This document shows, one piece after another, positions 18,242 to 26,017 of a stretch of DNA of 64,000 bases. The number at the start of each line of letters is the position of its first letter. Position 1 is the first letter of the stretch. The stretch is from the NCBI RefSeq assembly GCF_003003255.1, contig NZ_PVTD01000006.1, positions 62,001 to 126,000 of the forward strand. Reading direction: 5' to 3'. This DNA comes from Aliiruegeria haliotis. GTDB taxonomy: Bacteria; Pseudomonadota; Alphaproteobacteria; Rhodobacterales; Rhodobacteraceae. A model generated the notes under the pieces. The model was not told the DNA's origin. It saw only the letters and a program-made list of their open reading frames with translations, and did not search any database. Both the position numbers and the translations under genes were made by a program.

Positions 18242-18766
18242 TCAGGGTTTTTCGAACATGATGATCGCCTCGCCAAGCTCGACCCCGAAGCGCGAGACAT
18301 AGGCGCGGTTCAACACGCGGCCATCCGCCATCAACCACATCCAGTCGTCGAAATCGACGCGCATGGTGCCTTTGCGGACAGGAAGATCGATCCGGTATAC
18401 CCAGTTGAAGCTGTCGCCACGTTCTACACCGGAAGCCTGTCCGATCACGCCAGGCGCCGACCCGACCCAGCTGTCCTCGCCGGTCTTGGTCAGGGTCCAG
18501 ATACGCTGCTCTGTCGCGCCATCATCATAAGTGAAATCTTCGACCAGCCGCAGGTTGCGGCCATCCCAGGTCCCGTCGATCTCCACCGTGAACCTGCGTT
18601 GCACGGTGCCGAAGCGGTCCTGAAACTGGCCATGGGCAATCGTCCGGCCCTCGAAGAACTCCTCCATGTTGAGGATCCGGTCCGAAAGCACCTCATCATC
18701 CGGCCCGGGCTTGCCGGAGCATGCCGCAACACCCAGAACCAGTAGTAGCGCGAGAAGAATACGCAT
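18242..18766 (-). CDS. DUF3833 family lipoprotein (copy 2)
   Basis: A 174-residue protein with a lipoprotein signal 'MRILLALLLVLGVAACSG' (lipobox VAAC). The body has the DUF3833 pattern 'EEFFEGRTIAHGQFQDRFG', 'LVEDFTYDDG' and 'DDWMWLMADGRVLNRAYVSRFG'. The fold is probably a lipocalin-like barrel facing the periplasm; the biochemical role is unknown. It follows a second DUF3833 gene by 24 bases in the RpoE-linked operon and aligns with it along the whole length. DUF3833 proteins often accompany CFA-synthase-like and DUF1365 genes. Confidence 0.85.
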   Translation of the reverse strand: MRILLALLLVLGVAACSGKPGPDDEVLSDRILNMEEFFEGRTIAHGQFQDRFGTVQRRFTVEIDGTWDGRNLRLVEDFTYDDGATEQRIWTLTKTGEDSWVGSAPGVIGQASGVERGDSFNWVYRIDLPVRKGTMRVDFDDWMWLMADGRVLNRAYVSRFGVELGEAIIMFEKP

Positions 18767-18790
18767 CTCTGTTTGCTCCTTCCATTCAGC

Positions 18791-19375
18791 CTATTGTGCA
18801 GCGATCGATTGCTGGGCTTCTGCCGGCTCGGGGCGCATCGTTGCGATCAGTTCCGCGACCTTGATGCCGAACTTGCGCATCTCGGAGCGGTTCATGATCG
18901 TGCCGTCTTCCATCAGGTAGAGCCAGTCGGTCACGTTCAGAACATGGCCGCCGGCGGCCTCCGGCAGCCGGATGCGGTACCGCATCATCACCGTTGCGCC
19001 AGAGATTACTCCGTAACCTTCGCCTTCGATGTCGTCGGCGGTGGCAGTGAACGTGTTGTCCGGCCCCATGGTAAGGAACCACTTCCGCTGCATGCTGTTG
19101 CCGTTGGAATAGGTAAAATCCTCGGACAGCGTGCCACTGTCGCCGCGCCACTCGCCATGCATGCGGGCGACGAAGCTGTTGGTCATCCGGCCGGACGGGC
19201 CGTAGATCAGGCCTTCCGAGATGATCGGGCCGGACAAGACCTGCCGGATGTCGAACTCCGGCGAGGTGGCTGCATAGTCCGCAGGCCGCTGGGCGCGGAA
19301 GCTGAGCAGCAGCGACCGTGCCGTCAGGACGGTGATTGCGAGAAGAAGAATGATCAGCAGGGCGGTCATCTTCAT
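18791..19375 (-). CDS. DUF3833 family protein (copy 1)
   Basis: A 194-residue protein with an N-terminal membrane anchor 'ALLIILLLAITVLTARSLLL' and the same motif order as the neighbouring DUF3833 lipoprotein: 'FDIRQVLSGPIISEGLIYG', 'LSEDFTYSNG', 'DWLYLMEDGTIMNRSEMRKFG'. Here there is no lipobox cysteine, so it is held by a signal anchor instead. It starts four bases inside the end of the MFS gene (ATGA overlap). The function is unknown; linkage suggests a part in handling modified lipids. Confidence 0.83.
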   Translation of the reverse strand: MKMTALLIILLLAITVLTARSLLLSFRAQRPADYAATSPEFDIRQVLSGPIISEGLIYGPSGRMTNSFVARMHGEWRGDSGTLSEDFTYSNGNSMQRKWFLTMGPDNTFTATADDIEGEGYGVISGATVMMRYRIRLPEAAGGHVLNVTDWLYLMEDGTIMNRSEMRKFGIKVAELIATMRPEPAEAQQSIAAQ

Positions 19376-20637
19376 TGGGTCGTATCCTCGGTTGGAAGCG
19401 CCAGGACGAAGCCCATGGCGAGGAGTTTCAGGATGCAGGGGACGAAGGCGTAGGCGATCGTCAGGGCCCCGATGGCGTCAGGTGTGTTGTCTTCTCCGGG
19501 CGCGAAGCCGCTCGCTTGAAGAGCGGGCAGCACAAGAAAGGCTGCAAGGGCAAGTCCGAGCTTTCCGGCGAAAGACCAGATGCCGAACGCGGCCGAGGCG
19601 TTCAGTCCCGCACGGGTCAGCGCGATCGAGAACATGGCTGGCAGAACAACCATGTCGGCACCGAGCGCGGCCCCGGAAATCACGCAGATGACGGCGAAGG
19701 CGACGCTGTTGCCGGGGCCGAGAAAACCCGCGCCGACAAATCCGAGTATCGCCAGTGGCATAGCGACAAGCAGAACGGTGCGGGCGCCGATTCGGTTGAC
19801 CAGCCAGGCCCATGCCGGCACGCTCAGTCCGGCGCAGACGAAGAAGAGCACGAGGAAGGGGCCGGCCAGGCCGGGCAGCATCAGGCGGTCTTCCACGAAG
19901 AACAGGAACAGGGTCGAGGTGATCGCGACCGGCAGGCTGTTGACCAGCGCCAGGGCAAGCAGCCGCATGGCGCCAGCTTTCCGGAGACCCGCCAGCGAGA
20001 GCGCCGCTCCAGGCAGAACCGGACGGCGCCACATCGGCAGTGTCAGGATGGCGACAAGGCAAGCCACGCTCCCCAGTAGAACACCGTAGGCGCCATAGCC
20101 GGAGGTCCCGTCGCCCTCGCTCGCGAGAAGGGCAGGGGCCATCGCAGCCAGAACCACGCCGCCCAGCATCCCGGCCTCGCGCCATGCGGCGAGCGTGACG
20201 AGGTCGCGCGGGTCGGAACTGCGCGCCAGAGTGGCGCTGCGCCCGTAAAGCAGAATCATTCCGAGGCTGTAGGCAGAGAAAAGCAGCACCAGAACGGCGA
20301 GCAATTGCCACAAGACCGCCCCGCCGGGCTCAAGCAGGAAGAGCAGCGGGAACCCCGCCGCGAGGCCGGCCGCCGCGATCATGGCAAACAGGGGTTGCGC
20401 CTGCGGCCATCGGTCGATGGCCCAGCCCAGGGCAGGATCCTGCACCAGGTCCACCAACCGAATGGCCAGAAGCAACGTGCCTATGGTGGCCAACCCGACT
20501 TCCAGGTGCACGGACGCGAACCGCGGCAGGTGGATGTACAGAGGTATGCCCGCTGAGGCGAGCATAAGCGCATAGAGGCTCACACGCGGATAGCGGTGTC
20601 CGGCTTGCGCTGTCTCTGCCTCGGCCGCGACGGTCAT
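19372..20637 (-). CDS. MFS transporter (GPH/MFS_2-like)
   Basis: A 421-residue protein with about 12 membrane segments. 'IRLVDLVQDPALGWAIDRW' near residue 65 is the signature of the glycoside-pentoside-hexuronide/MFS_2 type. It overlaps the genes on both sides by four bases, so it is translated as part of the CFA-synthase operon. Homologues of this carrier are found in RpoE-controlled clusters of Rhodobacter. Because MFS_2 carriers include lipid transporters such as LplT-like proteins, a lipid substrate is plausible but not shown. Confidence 0.85.
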   Translation of the reverse strand: MTVAAEAETAQAGHRYPRVSLYALMLASAGIPLYIHLPRFASVHLEVGLATIGTLLLAIRLVDLVQDPALGWAIDRWPQAQPLFAMIAAAGLAAGFPLLFLLEPGGAVLWQLLAVLVLLFSAYSLGMILLYGRSATLARSSDPRDLVTLAAWREAGMLGGVVLAAMAPALLASEGDGTSGYGAYGVLLGSVACLVAILTLPMWRRPVLPGAALSLAGLRKAGAMRLLALALVNSLPVAITSTLFLFFVEDRLMLPGLAGPFLVLFFVCAGLSVPAWAWLVNRIGARTVLLVAMPLAILGFVGAGFLGPGNSVAFAVICVISGAALGADMVVLPAMFSIALTRAGLNASAAFGIWSFAGKLGLALAAFLVLPALQASGFAPGEDNTPDAIGALTIAYAFVPCILKLLAMGFVLALPTEDTTQ

Positions 20638-21128
20638 TGCCCGCGCAGCTTTCGTGTGAACCGCTGCGAGCGGCTGTTGTCACCGAGGAAGATCGACATG
20701 AACCGGTAGGTGATCCCGGAATGCGAAAGCGTACAGGTCTGCCTGCCATTGAGCCGGAAGGAGATGCGATCCGGCCCGTTCGTCACCGCAAGGAACCGGT
20801 CGCCTTTGCGCACGTCGGTGAAGCATGTCTCAAGCTGGCCGCGCACGGGCAGCGCGCCACCGGTGCGATCGAGTTCGCGCATCGTGCTTTCAACGAGGTC
20901 GAAGGCGGTGAAGTTGCGCAGATAGCGAAGTTCCAACGCAAAGTCCTCGTTCCAGTCGAGCGGTGCGCCGCCCTTCGTGTAGAGCCGCGCCTCGTAGATC
21001 GGCAGCCCGAAATGGCGGTAGACGGCCGAACCGCGTTCGCTGGCACCGGAGATGGCAGCCAATGACGGGGATGGCGTCGCAAGAAGCGACGCTGCGAGCA
21101 GCAGTGCGGGAAGAATGCGCCTATGCAT
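20634..21128 (-). CDS. Chalcone isomerase-like exported protein
   Basis: A 164-residue protein with a signal peptide 'MHRRILPALLLAASLLATPS' and the pattern 'GSAVYRHFGLPIYEARLYTKG', 'LELRYLRNFTAFDLVESTMREL' and 'LNGRQTCTLSHSGITYRFMSIFLG', which I recognise as the chalcone-isomerase-like (Chalcone_3) family. Related folds bind fatty acids. The start at 21128 gives the signal peptide and overlaps the end of the CFA-synthase-like gene by 8 bases. It overlaps the MFS gene by four bases at its end. A periplasmic fatty-acid or lipid-binding role is inferred. Confidence 0.8.
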   Translation of the reverse strand: MHRRILPALLLAASLLATPSPSLAAISGASERGSAVYRHFGLPIYEARLYTKGGAPLDWNEDFALELRYLRNFTAFDLVESTMRELDRTGGALPVRGQLETCFTDVRKGDRFLAVTNGPDRISFRLNGRQTCTLSHSGITYRFMSIFLGDNSRSQRFTRKLRGQ

Positions 21129-22278
21129 GGGACAACTCGACCTGGACGACGTTGGTGTGACCGACCGCAAAGGAGGCGGCGCAGATTTCGAGGTAGTACT
21201 GCCAGTTGCGGAAAAATGGCTCGCCATGACCGAGGGATTCGATCCGACGTTTCTGCCGGGCCAGCCGTTCTGCCCAGATCCGGCAGGTTCGGGCATAGTC
21301 CTGCCCGAAAGCAAAGCTGTTCCGAACGGCGAGCCCAGCCGAGCGCGCCTGATCGGCAATGATCCGGTCGGACAACAACATGCCTCCCGGAAAGACGTAT
21401 TGCCGGATGAAATCGGACGAGTTGCGATAGGTCTCGAAGAAACTGTCCGGCACGGTGATGGCTTGGACCAATGCCCGCCCGCCCTCGGAGAGGCTCCGCT
21501 GGATGGTCCCGAAATAACTCGGCCAGTAACGCTCTCCGACGGCCTCGATCATCTCGATCGAGACGATGTTGTCGTAGCGGCCCTTGATGTCGCGGTAGTC
21601 GCGAAGCTGGATGTCCGCGCGACCGTCCAGGCGGGCCTCGGCATAGCACTGCTGGTTGCGGGAAATCGTGATGGCTGAGACATCGCGTCCGGACTCGGCC
21701 GCCTGCTCGGCAAACCCACCCCAGCCACAACCGATCTCAAGCACACGCTCGCCGTCCGTCAGACGCGACAGGGCGCGTTCGTTCTTGCGGACCTGCCCAT
21801 CGGCAAGGCTGCTCGCGCCGGTGTCGAACAGGGCCGAGGAATAGGTCATGCCCTCGTCGAGCCAGAGTTGGTAGAACTCGTTGCCGACGTCGTAGTGCGC
21901 GCGAATGTTGCGGCGTGCGCCACGTCGGGAATTCGCCCGCAGGATGCGATCGACCATGCGGAACTTGAACCTGTTCAGGGCGCCGGCGTGATCGTAGGCG
22001 CCAAGTTCCTCGCGGTTGCGCATGGCCAGCGTCACCAGACTCTCCACCGACGGCGTATCCCACAGACCCTGGACGTAGGTCTCGCCAAGGCCGACCTGCC
22101 CATGCGCGGCAATTGCCGACACGGCCGACCAGTCGCGGATTTCCATCTCGGCCTCGGCGCCGTGGCTGCCGAAGCGGTAGGTCTCGCCATCAGGTGTGCG
22201 GAGGGTCAGTTGACCGTCCCGCAGTCGCTCACAGCTGGACAGGAATTCTGTTTTCAGGGCTTTCGATGTCATGTTCAT
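21121..22278 (-). CDS. Cyclopropane-fatty-acid synthase-like methyltransferase
   Basis: A 385-residue SAM-dependent methyltransferase of the CFA synthase family. Motifs are 'NIRAHYDVGNEFYQLWLDEGMTYSSA', here seen in full order, 'VLEIGCGWGGFAEQAAESG' for SAM binding, and 'IVSIEMIEAVGERYW'. These enzymes methylate double bonds of membrane phospholipid acyl chains. The ATG at 22278 follows GGAGGGACCCCGCA and overlaps the upstream oxidoreductase by 50 bases. In R. sphaeroides the homologue next to rpoE is RpoE-dependent, and the cluster has been linked to furan fatty acid formation. Confidence 0.92.
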   Translation of the reverse strand: MNMTSKALKTEFLSSCERLRDGQLTLRTPDGETYRFGSHGAEAEMEIRDWSAVSAIAAHGQVGLGETYVQGLWDTPSVESLVTLAMRNREELGAYDHAGALNRFKFRMVDRILRANSRRGARRNIRAHYDVGNEFYQLWLDEGMTYSSALFDTGASSLADGQVRKNERALSRLTDGERVLEIGCGWGGFAEQAAESGRDVSAITISRNQQCYAEARLDGRADIQLRDYRDIKGRYDNIVSIEMIEAVGERYWPSYFGTIQRSLSEGGRALVQAITVPDSFFETYRNSSDFIRQYVFPGGMLLSDRIIADQARSAGLAVRNSFAFGQDYARTCRIWAERLARQKRRIESLGHGEPFFRNWQYYLEICAASFAVGHTNVVQVELSHA

Positions 22279-23557
22279 TGCGGGGTCCCTCCATCTGCGT
22301 CTGGTTGAGTTGGCGCACGATGCGCAAAGAGCTGGCGATGCCGTCTTCGTGGAAGCCGTGGCGGTTGTAGGCGCCGGCAAACCATGTCCGGTTTTCACCC
22401 TGGATGGCTTGAAGGCTACGTTGCGCCTGTAGCGCCGCGCCATCGAAAATCGGGTGGGCGAATTCCTTTCGATCATAGACCAGATCGTCGGGAATTTCCG
22501 CAGACGGGTTGAGCGTCACGAAGAGCGGGTCGTTCTCCGGGATCGCCTGCAGGCGGTTCATCCAGTAGGTCAGGCCGATCGCGCCATCCTGGGAGCGATA
22601 CGCCCAGCTTGACCAGCAAGCCCGCCGAAGCGGCATCTGGCCGGGGTCGCGGTGAAGAACCGCGGTGTTGGGCTGGTAGCGGATCGCGCCAAGGCTGGCA
22701 CGTTCCTGCGGCGTGGCAGAGCCGCCAAGGATCGCGAGAGCCTGATCGGAATGGCAGGCAAGTACGACCTCGTCAAAGGTCTCCTCATGGCCGCCACGAA
22801 CCTGCAACTTCGCGCCCTTCTCGTCGCGCGCGAGGCTCACGGCGGGGGCATTGAGGCGAATGGTGACCCCCCGTGCGAGCAATGAGGCCTGAAGGCGATT
22901 GATATACTCGACGCTGCCCCCCTTCACTGTCCACCACTGGTGCTTTCCCGATCCTGCAAGAAGGGCATGGTTGCGGAAAAAGCGAACCAGGGATCGCGCG
23001 GGGAAACGGTCCACGTCGTCGACCGGTGTGGACCAGATCGCTCCACACATCGGCATCAGGTAGTTGTTCCGGAACCAACCACCGAGTTCCAGTTCCTGCA
23101 CCAACTCGCCAATCGTCTTCGAATCGTCCTGGGCCGCAGCTTCGGCGTGTTTTCCAAACCGCAGGATGTCCGCGACCATGCCGTAGAATTGCGGGCGCAC
23201 CAGGTTTCGTTTCTGCGCCAGCAACCCGCTCAGGTTGCCCAGGCTGTATTCGATGCGACCGCCATCAATGCTGGCGCCGAAGCTCATATCGCTTCGGGTC
23301 ACGGGAACATCGAGATCGGAGAACAGCCGCGTCAGGTTGGGATAGGTCGCGTAGTTGAAGACGATGAACCCCGTATCGACGGGCTGGTCTCCGCGCAGGC
23401 CGGCCATGACAGTGCGCGCATGTCCACCCAGGCGCCCGCCGGCCTCGAACAGGGTCACGTCATGGGTCGGTGCGAGGTAATACGCCGCCGAAAGACCGGA
23501 GATCCCGGCGCCGACAATCGCGATCCTTTTGCGTGGGGCCGTTTGGCTATAGAACAT
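22229..23557 (-). CDS. FAD-dependent oxidoreductase (amine oxidase/NAD(P)-binding family)
   Basis: A 442-residue flavoprotein starting with the dinucleotide fold 'IAIVGAGISGLSAAYYLA' and the second motif 'GGRLGGHARTV'. Other marks are 'DTGFIVFNYATYPNLTRLF' and 'CGAIWSTPVDDVDRFPARSL', typical of the RSP1090-like family that always sits beside CFA-like and DUF1365 genes. The C-terminal FAD-binding segment is 'WFAGAYNRHGFHEDGIASSLR'. It is the first gene of the lipid operon and should oxidise or isomerise an acyl-chain intermediate. TGAGG lies six bases before the start. Confidence 0.9.
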   Translation of the reverse strand: MFYSQTAPRKRIAIVGAGISGLSAAYYLAPTHDVTLFEAGGRLGGHARTVMAGLRGDQPVDTGFIVFNYATYPNLTRLFSDLDVPVTRSDMSFGASIDGGRIEYSLGNLSGLLAQKRNLVRPQFYGMVADILRFGKHAEAAAQDDSKTIGELVQELELGGWFRNNYLMPMCGAIWSTPVDDVDRFPARSLVRFFRNHALLAGSGKHQWWTVKGGSVEYINRLQASLLARGVTIRLNAPAVSLARDEKGAKLQVRGGHEETFDEVVLACHSDQALAILGGSATPQERASLGAIRYQPNTAVLHRDPGQMPLRRACWSSWAYRSQDGAIGLTYWMNRLQAIPENDPLFVTLNPSAEIPDDLVYDRKEFAHPIFDGAALQAQRSLQAIQGENRTWFAGAYNRHGFHEDGIASSLRIVRQLNQTQMEGPRNEHDIESPENRIPVQL

Positions 23558-23583
23558 GTGAACCTCAGTGGAATGATTGCAAA

Positions 23584-23612
23584 CAATACGGCGGGCCGGA
23601 CGTGGCGGATCA
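23584..23612 (-). promoter_or_regulatory. RpoE-type promoter of the lipid-modification operon
   Basis: TGATCC (23607-23612), 18 bases, then TATTG (23584-23588) on the minus strand. Transcription would begin near 23577, giving a leader of about 20 bases before the oxidoreductase ATG. Confidence 0.65.
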
Positions 23613-23692
23613 GATAAAGTACTGCCGCACGCAGTTGACGATGCGGCATTTTCCGACGCTTGCGAGATTCGTGGCTTTTTCGGTGTCAGGAT

Positions 23693-23721
23693 CGATCCGG
23701 TCGTCGGGGTGTTACGTAGAA
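23693..23721 (+). promoter_or_regulatory. Weaker RpoE-type element before DUF1365
   Basis: CGATCC (23693-23698), 18 bases, then TAGAA (23717-23721) on the plus strand. It differs by one base from TGATCC. It would place the transcription start at the DUF1365 ATG, implying a leaderless message, so the call is less secure than the other three. Confidence 0.35.
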
Positions 23722-23726
23722 AGGCT

Positions 23727-24500
23727 ATGATCGATCACATCGCCGGACATACATTCCACGCTCGACGTGGACATCTGAAACACGCGTTTCGCTACGGCGT
23801 GGATTTCGTGCTCGTGGATTTGCCGCTTGAGAACGCTCCACGCCTGCTGTCGGGCAACCGCTTCAACCTCTGGCATCTGTCGGACCGCCATCATGGTGGG
23901 CCCCGCGGAGATGGACGTGGCGTTGCCTGGTTCCGTGAGATCCTTGCCGCCCGTGGGTTCCCGCTGGACGACGCACGGCTGGTGTTGCTCACCCAGCCGA
24001 GCTTCCTGTGGTTTGATTTCAACCCGGTCAGCTTCTGGATCGCTCTGCGCGACGGGGCGCCGTGCGCCTTCGTGGCCGAGGTCAACAGCACCTTCGGGCA
24101 GCGGCATTGCTATGTGTGCGCCCATGACGACTTCCGCCCTATCGAGCGCACGGACAGGCTCACCGCCCGCAAGCTGATGCATGTCTCACCGTTTCAGGAA
24201 GTGGCCGGATCATATCATTTCAACTTCGGACTCACCGAGACGAAGGTGGATATCCGCATCGCCTACGAGAACGGAGGCGAAGGCGTGATTGCTACTCTGA
24301 GCGGTGAACGCCGCCCGGCCACCAACGCAACCCTTGCACGTGCCGCTATCCGGCGCCCGCTTGGTGCCGCCCGCGTGCTGGCGTTGATCCATTGGCAAGC
24401 GCTTGTCCTCTACCTCAAGCGTGCGCCCTTCCTGAAACGGCAGGCTCCGCCGGAAGCCCTGGTGTCGGACGGTCACCCCACCGCAGAGGTTCGGTCATGA
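23727..24500 (+). CDS. DUF1365 family protein
   Basis: A 257-residue protein of a family nearly always linked to CFA-synthase-like and FAD-oxidoreductase genes. It has 'LKHAFRYGVDFVLVDL', 'LLTQPSFLWFDFNPVSFWIAL', 'AEVNSTFGQRHCY' and 'KLMHVSPFQEVAGSYHFNF', the last being the strongest DUF1365 mark. The ATG at 23727 matches the family N-terminus; the open frame upstream crosses the promoter. The biochemical function is unknown, but genetic linkage says lipid modification under oxidative stress. Its stop overlaps the SDR start. Confidence 0.88.
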   Translation: MIDHIAGHTFHARRGHLKHAFRYGVDFVLVDLPLENAPRLLSGNRFNLWHLSDRHHGGPRGDGRGVAWFREILAARGFPLDDARLVLLTQPSFLWFDFNPVSFWIALRDGAPCAFVAEVNSTFGQRHCYVCAHDDFRPIERTDRLTARKLMHVSPFQEVAGSYHFNFGLTETKVDIRIAYENGGEGVIATLSGERRPATNATLARAAIRRPLGAARVLALIHWQALVLYLKRAPFLKRQAPPEALVSDGHPTAEVRS

Positions 24501-25219
24501 ACCCGCAGGGCAAGACATACTGGCTGGTCGGCGCGAGCGAGGGGCTCGGTCGGGCGCTGGCGACAGAGTTGGCAGGACAGGGCGCGTCCCTCGTCCTCTC
24601 TGCCCGCAATGAAGCGCGACTGGAGGAACTCGCGGCGGAGATTTCCGGCGCCCGCGCGGTGGCGCTCGACGTGACAGATGCGCGCTCCGTTTCCGAAGCG
24701 GCCGCAACGATCGGGCCAATCGATGGCGTGATCTACAACGCAGGAGCCTATGAGCCGATGCGCGCAACCGAGTGGAACACCGAGGCCGCACTGGCGATGA
24801 CGGAGGTGAACTACCTCGGGGCGCTGCGTGTCCTGGGCGAGGTGCTGCCCGGCTTCCTCGACCGCAAGTCCGGGGATATCACGCTGGTCGGGTCGCTCGC
24901 AGGCTATCGCGGTCTTCCGGCGGCGGTGGGCTATGCTGCAAGCAAGGCGGCTCTTGTCAGCCTCGCGGAGACGATGCGCTATGACCTGAAGGGCAGCGGC
25001 GTCACGGTCCGGCTGGTCAACCCCGGCTTCATCAAGACCCGGCTGACGGACAAGAACGACTTCAAGATGCCGATGATGCAGACCCCGGAACAGGCTGCCG
25101 ACAAAGTGGCACGCGCGATGAGGTCATCGCGGTTTCGCACCGACTTTCCGGCGCCGTTCTCGTGGGTCATGCGGGGGTTGGACTATCTTCCGGATGCGCT
25201 CGCATTCCGTGTGGGATGA
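24497..25219 (+). CDS. Short-chain dehydrogenase/reductase
   Basis: A 240-residue classical SDR. It has an N-terminal cofactor motif 'LVGASEGLGRALATELA' (TGxxxGxG variant with GASEGLG), 'DGVIYNAGAYEP' (NAG), the catalytic Ser in 'LVGSLAGYRG' and the Tyr-Lys pair 'YAASKAALVSL'. It starts at the ATGA overlap with DUF1365, so translation is coupled. The same gene pair lies near rpoE in Rhodobacter (RSP1087 region). The substrate is unknown, perhaps a lipid carbonyl formed by oxidation. Confidence 0.9.
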   Translation: MNPQGKTYWLVGASEGLGRALATELAGQGASLVLSARNEARLEELAAEISGARAVALDVTDARSVSEAAATIGPIDGVIYNAGAYEPMRATEWNTEAALAMTEVNYLGALRVLGEVLPGFLDRKSGDITLVGSLAGYRGLPAAVGYAASKAALVSLAETMRYDLKGSGVTVRLVNPGFIKTRLTDKNDFKMPMMQTPEQAADKVARAMRSSRFRTDFPAPFSWVMRGLDYLPDALAFRVG

Positions 25220-25290
25220 ACGGGCGGAGCGATGCCCATTCCATTGCGTCTACAAGCAACGCGGAACCCGGTTTCGTCCTTGCATCATCA

Positions 25291-25812
25291 TCAGTTCAGG
25301 AGAGCTTCGATTTCCTGCGTGATTTCGCGGGATTGCGGGTTGGTCCGCGCTGGCCAGGTTTTCACCACCGTGCCATCCGGGCCGACAAGAACCTTGTTGA
25401 AGTTCCAGCGCGGCGCAAACCCGGTCGCCGCGCGAACATCTTTGTAGAAAGTATGTGCCCGCTTGCCCCGGACATGGGTGATATCCGTCATCGGCAGATC
25501 GAGGTCGAAGTTGACAGCGCAAAAATCCTTGACCTGCTCGGCGGTCGCGAGCTCCTGGCGGAAGTCGTTGGACGGCACCGCGAGTACGCGCAGCCCGCGC
25601 GCCTGGTATCGATCATGGAGCGCCTGCAGGTCGTCGTACTGTCTGGTGAACCCGCACCGGGACGCTGTGTTGACCACCAGAACCGGGCCACCACGCCAGT
25701 CTTCCAGCGAAATGACACCCCCGTCGATCGAGGTGAACTCGCCCGACACGGTTTCGGCGTTCACCTGGTGTCCGAGCACAATCAGGAACGTCAGCGTCAA
25801 GATACGAAGCAT
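25291..25812 (-). CDS. Periplasmic glutathione peroxidase family protein
   Basis: A 173-residue thiol peroxidase with a signal peptide 'MLRILTLTFLIVLGHQVNA'. The catalytic segment 'VLVVNTASRCGFTRQYDDLQ' has Cys instead of selenocysteine. 'VLAVPSNDFRQE' supplies the catalytic Gln-like region and 'FAPRWNFNKVLVGPDG' the Trp-Asn pair. It should reduce lipid or organic hydroperoxides outside the cytoplasm. The start at 25812 has AGGGAGAG upstream. A TGATCC-N18-TATAA element lies just upstream, so it is a likely RpoE target. Confidence 0.92.
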   Translation of the reverse strand: MLRILTLTFLIVLGHQVNAETVSGEFTSIDGGVISLEDWRGGPVLVVNTASRCGFTRQYDDLQALHDRYQARGLRVLAVPSNDFRQELATAEQVKDFCAVNFDLDLPMTDITHVRGKRAHTFYKDVRAATGFAPRWNFNKVLVGPDGTVVKTWPARTNPQSREITQEIEALLN

Positions 25813-25835
25813 TCTCTCTCTCCCTGCTTTTGGAA

Positions 25836-25864
25836 TTATACGCAGGGGACCGGCCGCTGGATCA
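25836..25864 (-). promoter_or_regulatory. RpoE-type promoter of the glutathione peroxidase gene
   Basis: TGATCC (25859-25864), 18 bases, then TATAA (25836-25840) on the minus strand. Transcription from about 25830 gives an 18-base leader containing the ribosome binding site. Confidence 0.65.
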
Positions 25865-26017
25865 CACGTAAGGCCCGTTGCGTCTGCGCTGCCAACCGCG
25901 CGCTGCACCCACCGAACCGGTTTTTTCCGGTCGTGGCACAACGCCGGCTTGCGTCGGCACCCGGCAAGGTGCTTATGACGGGACATCTCGATGGAAGGGG
26001 GCGCAAGGCGTTCGGAC

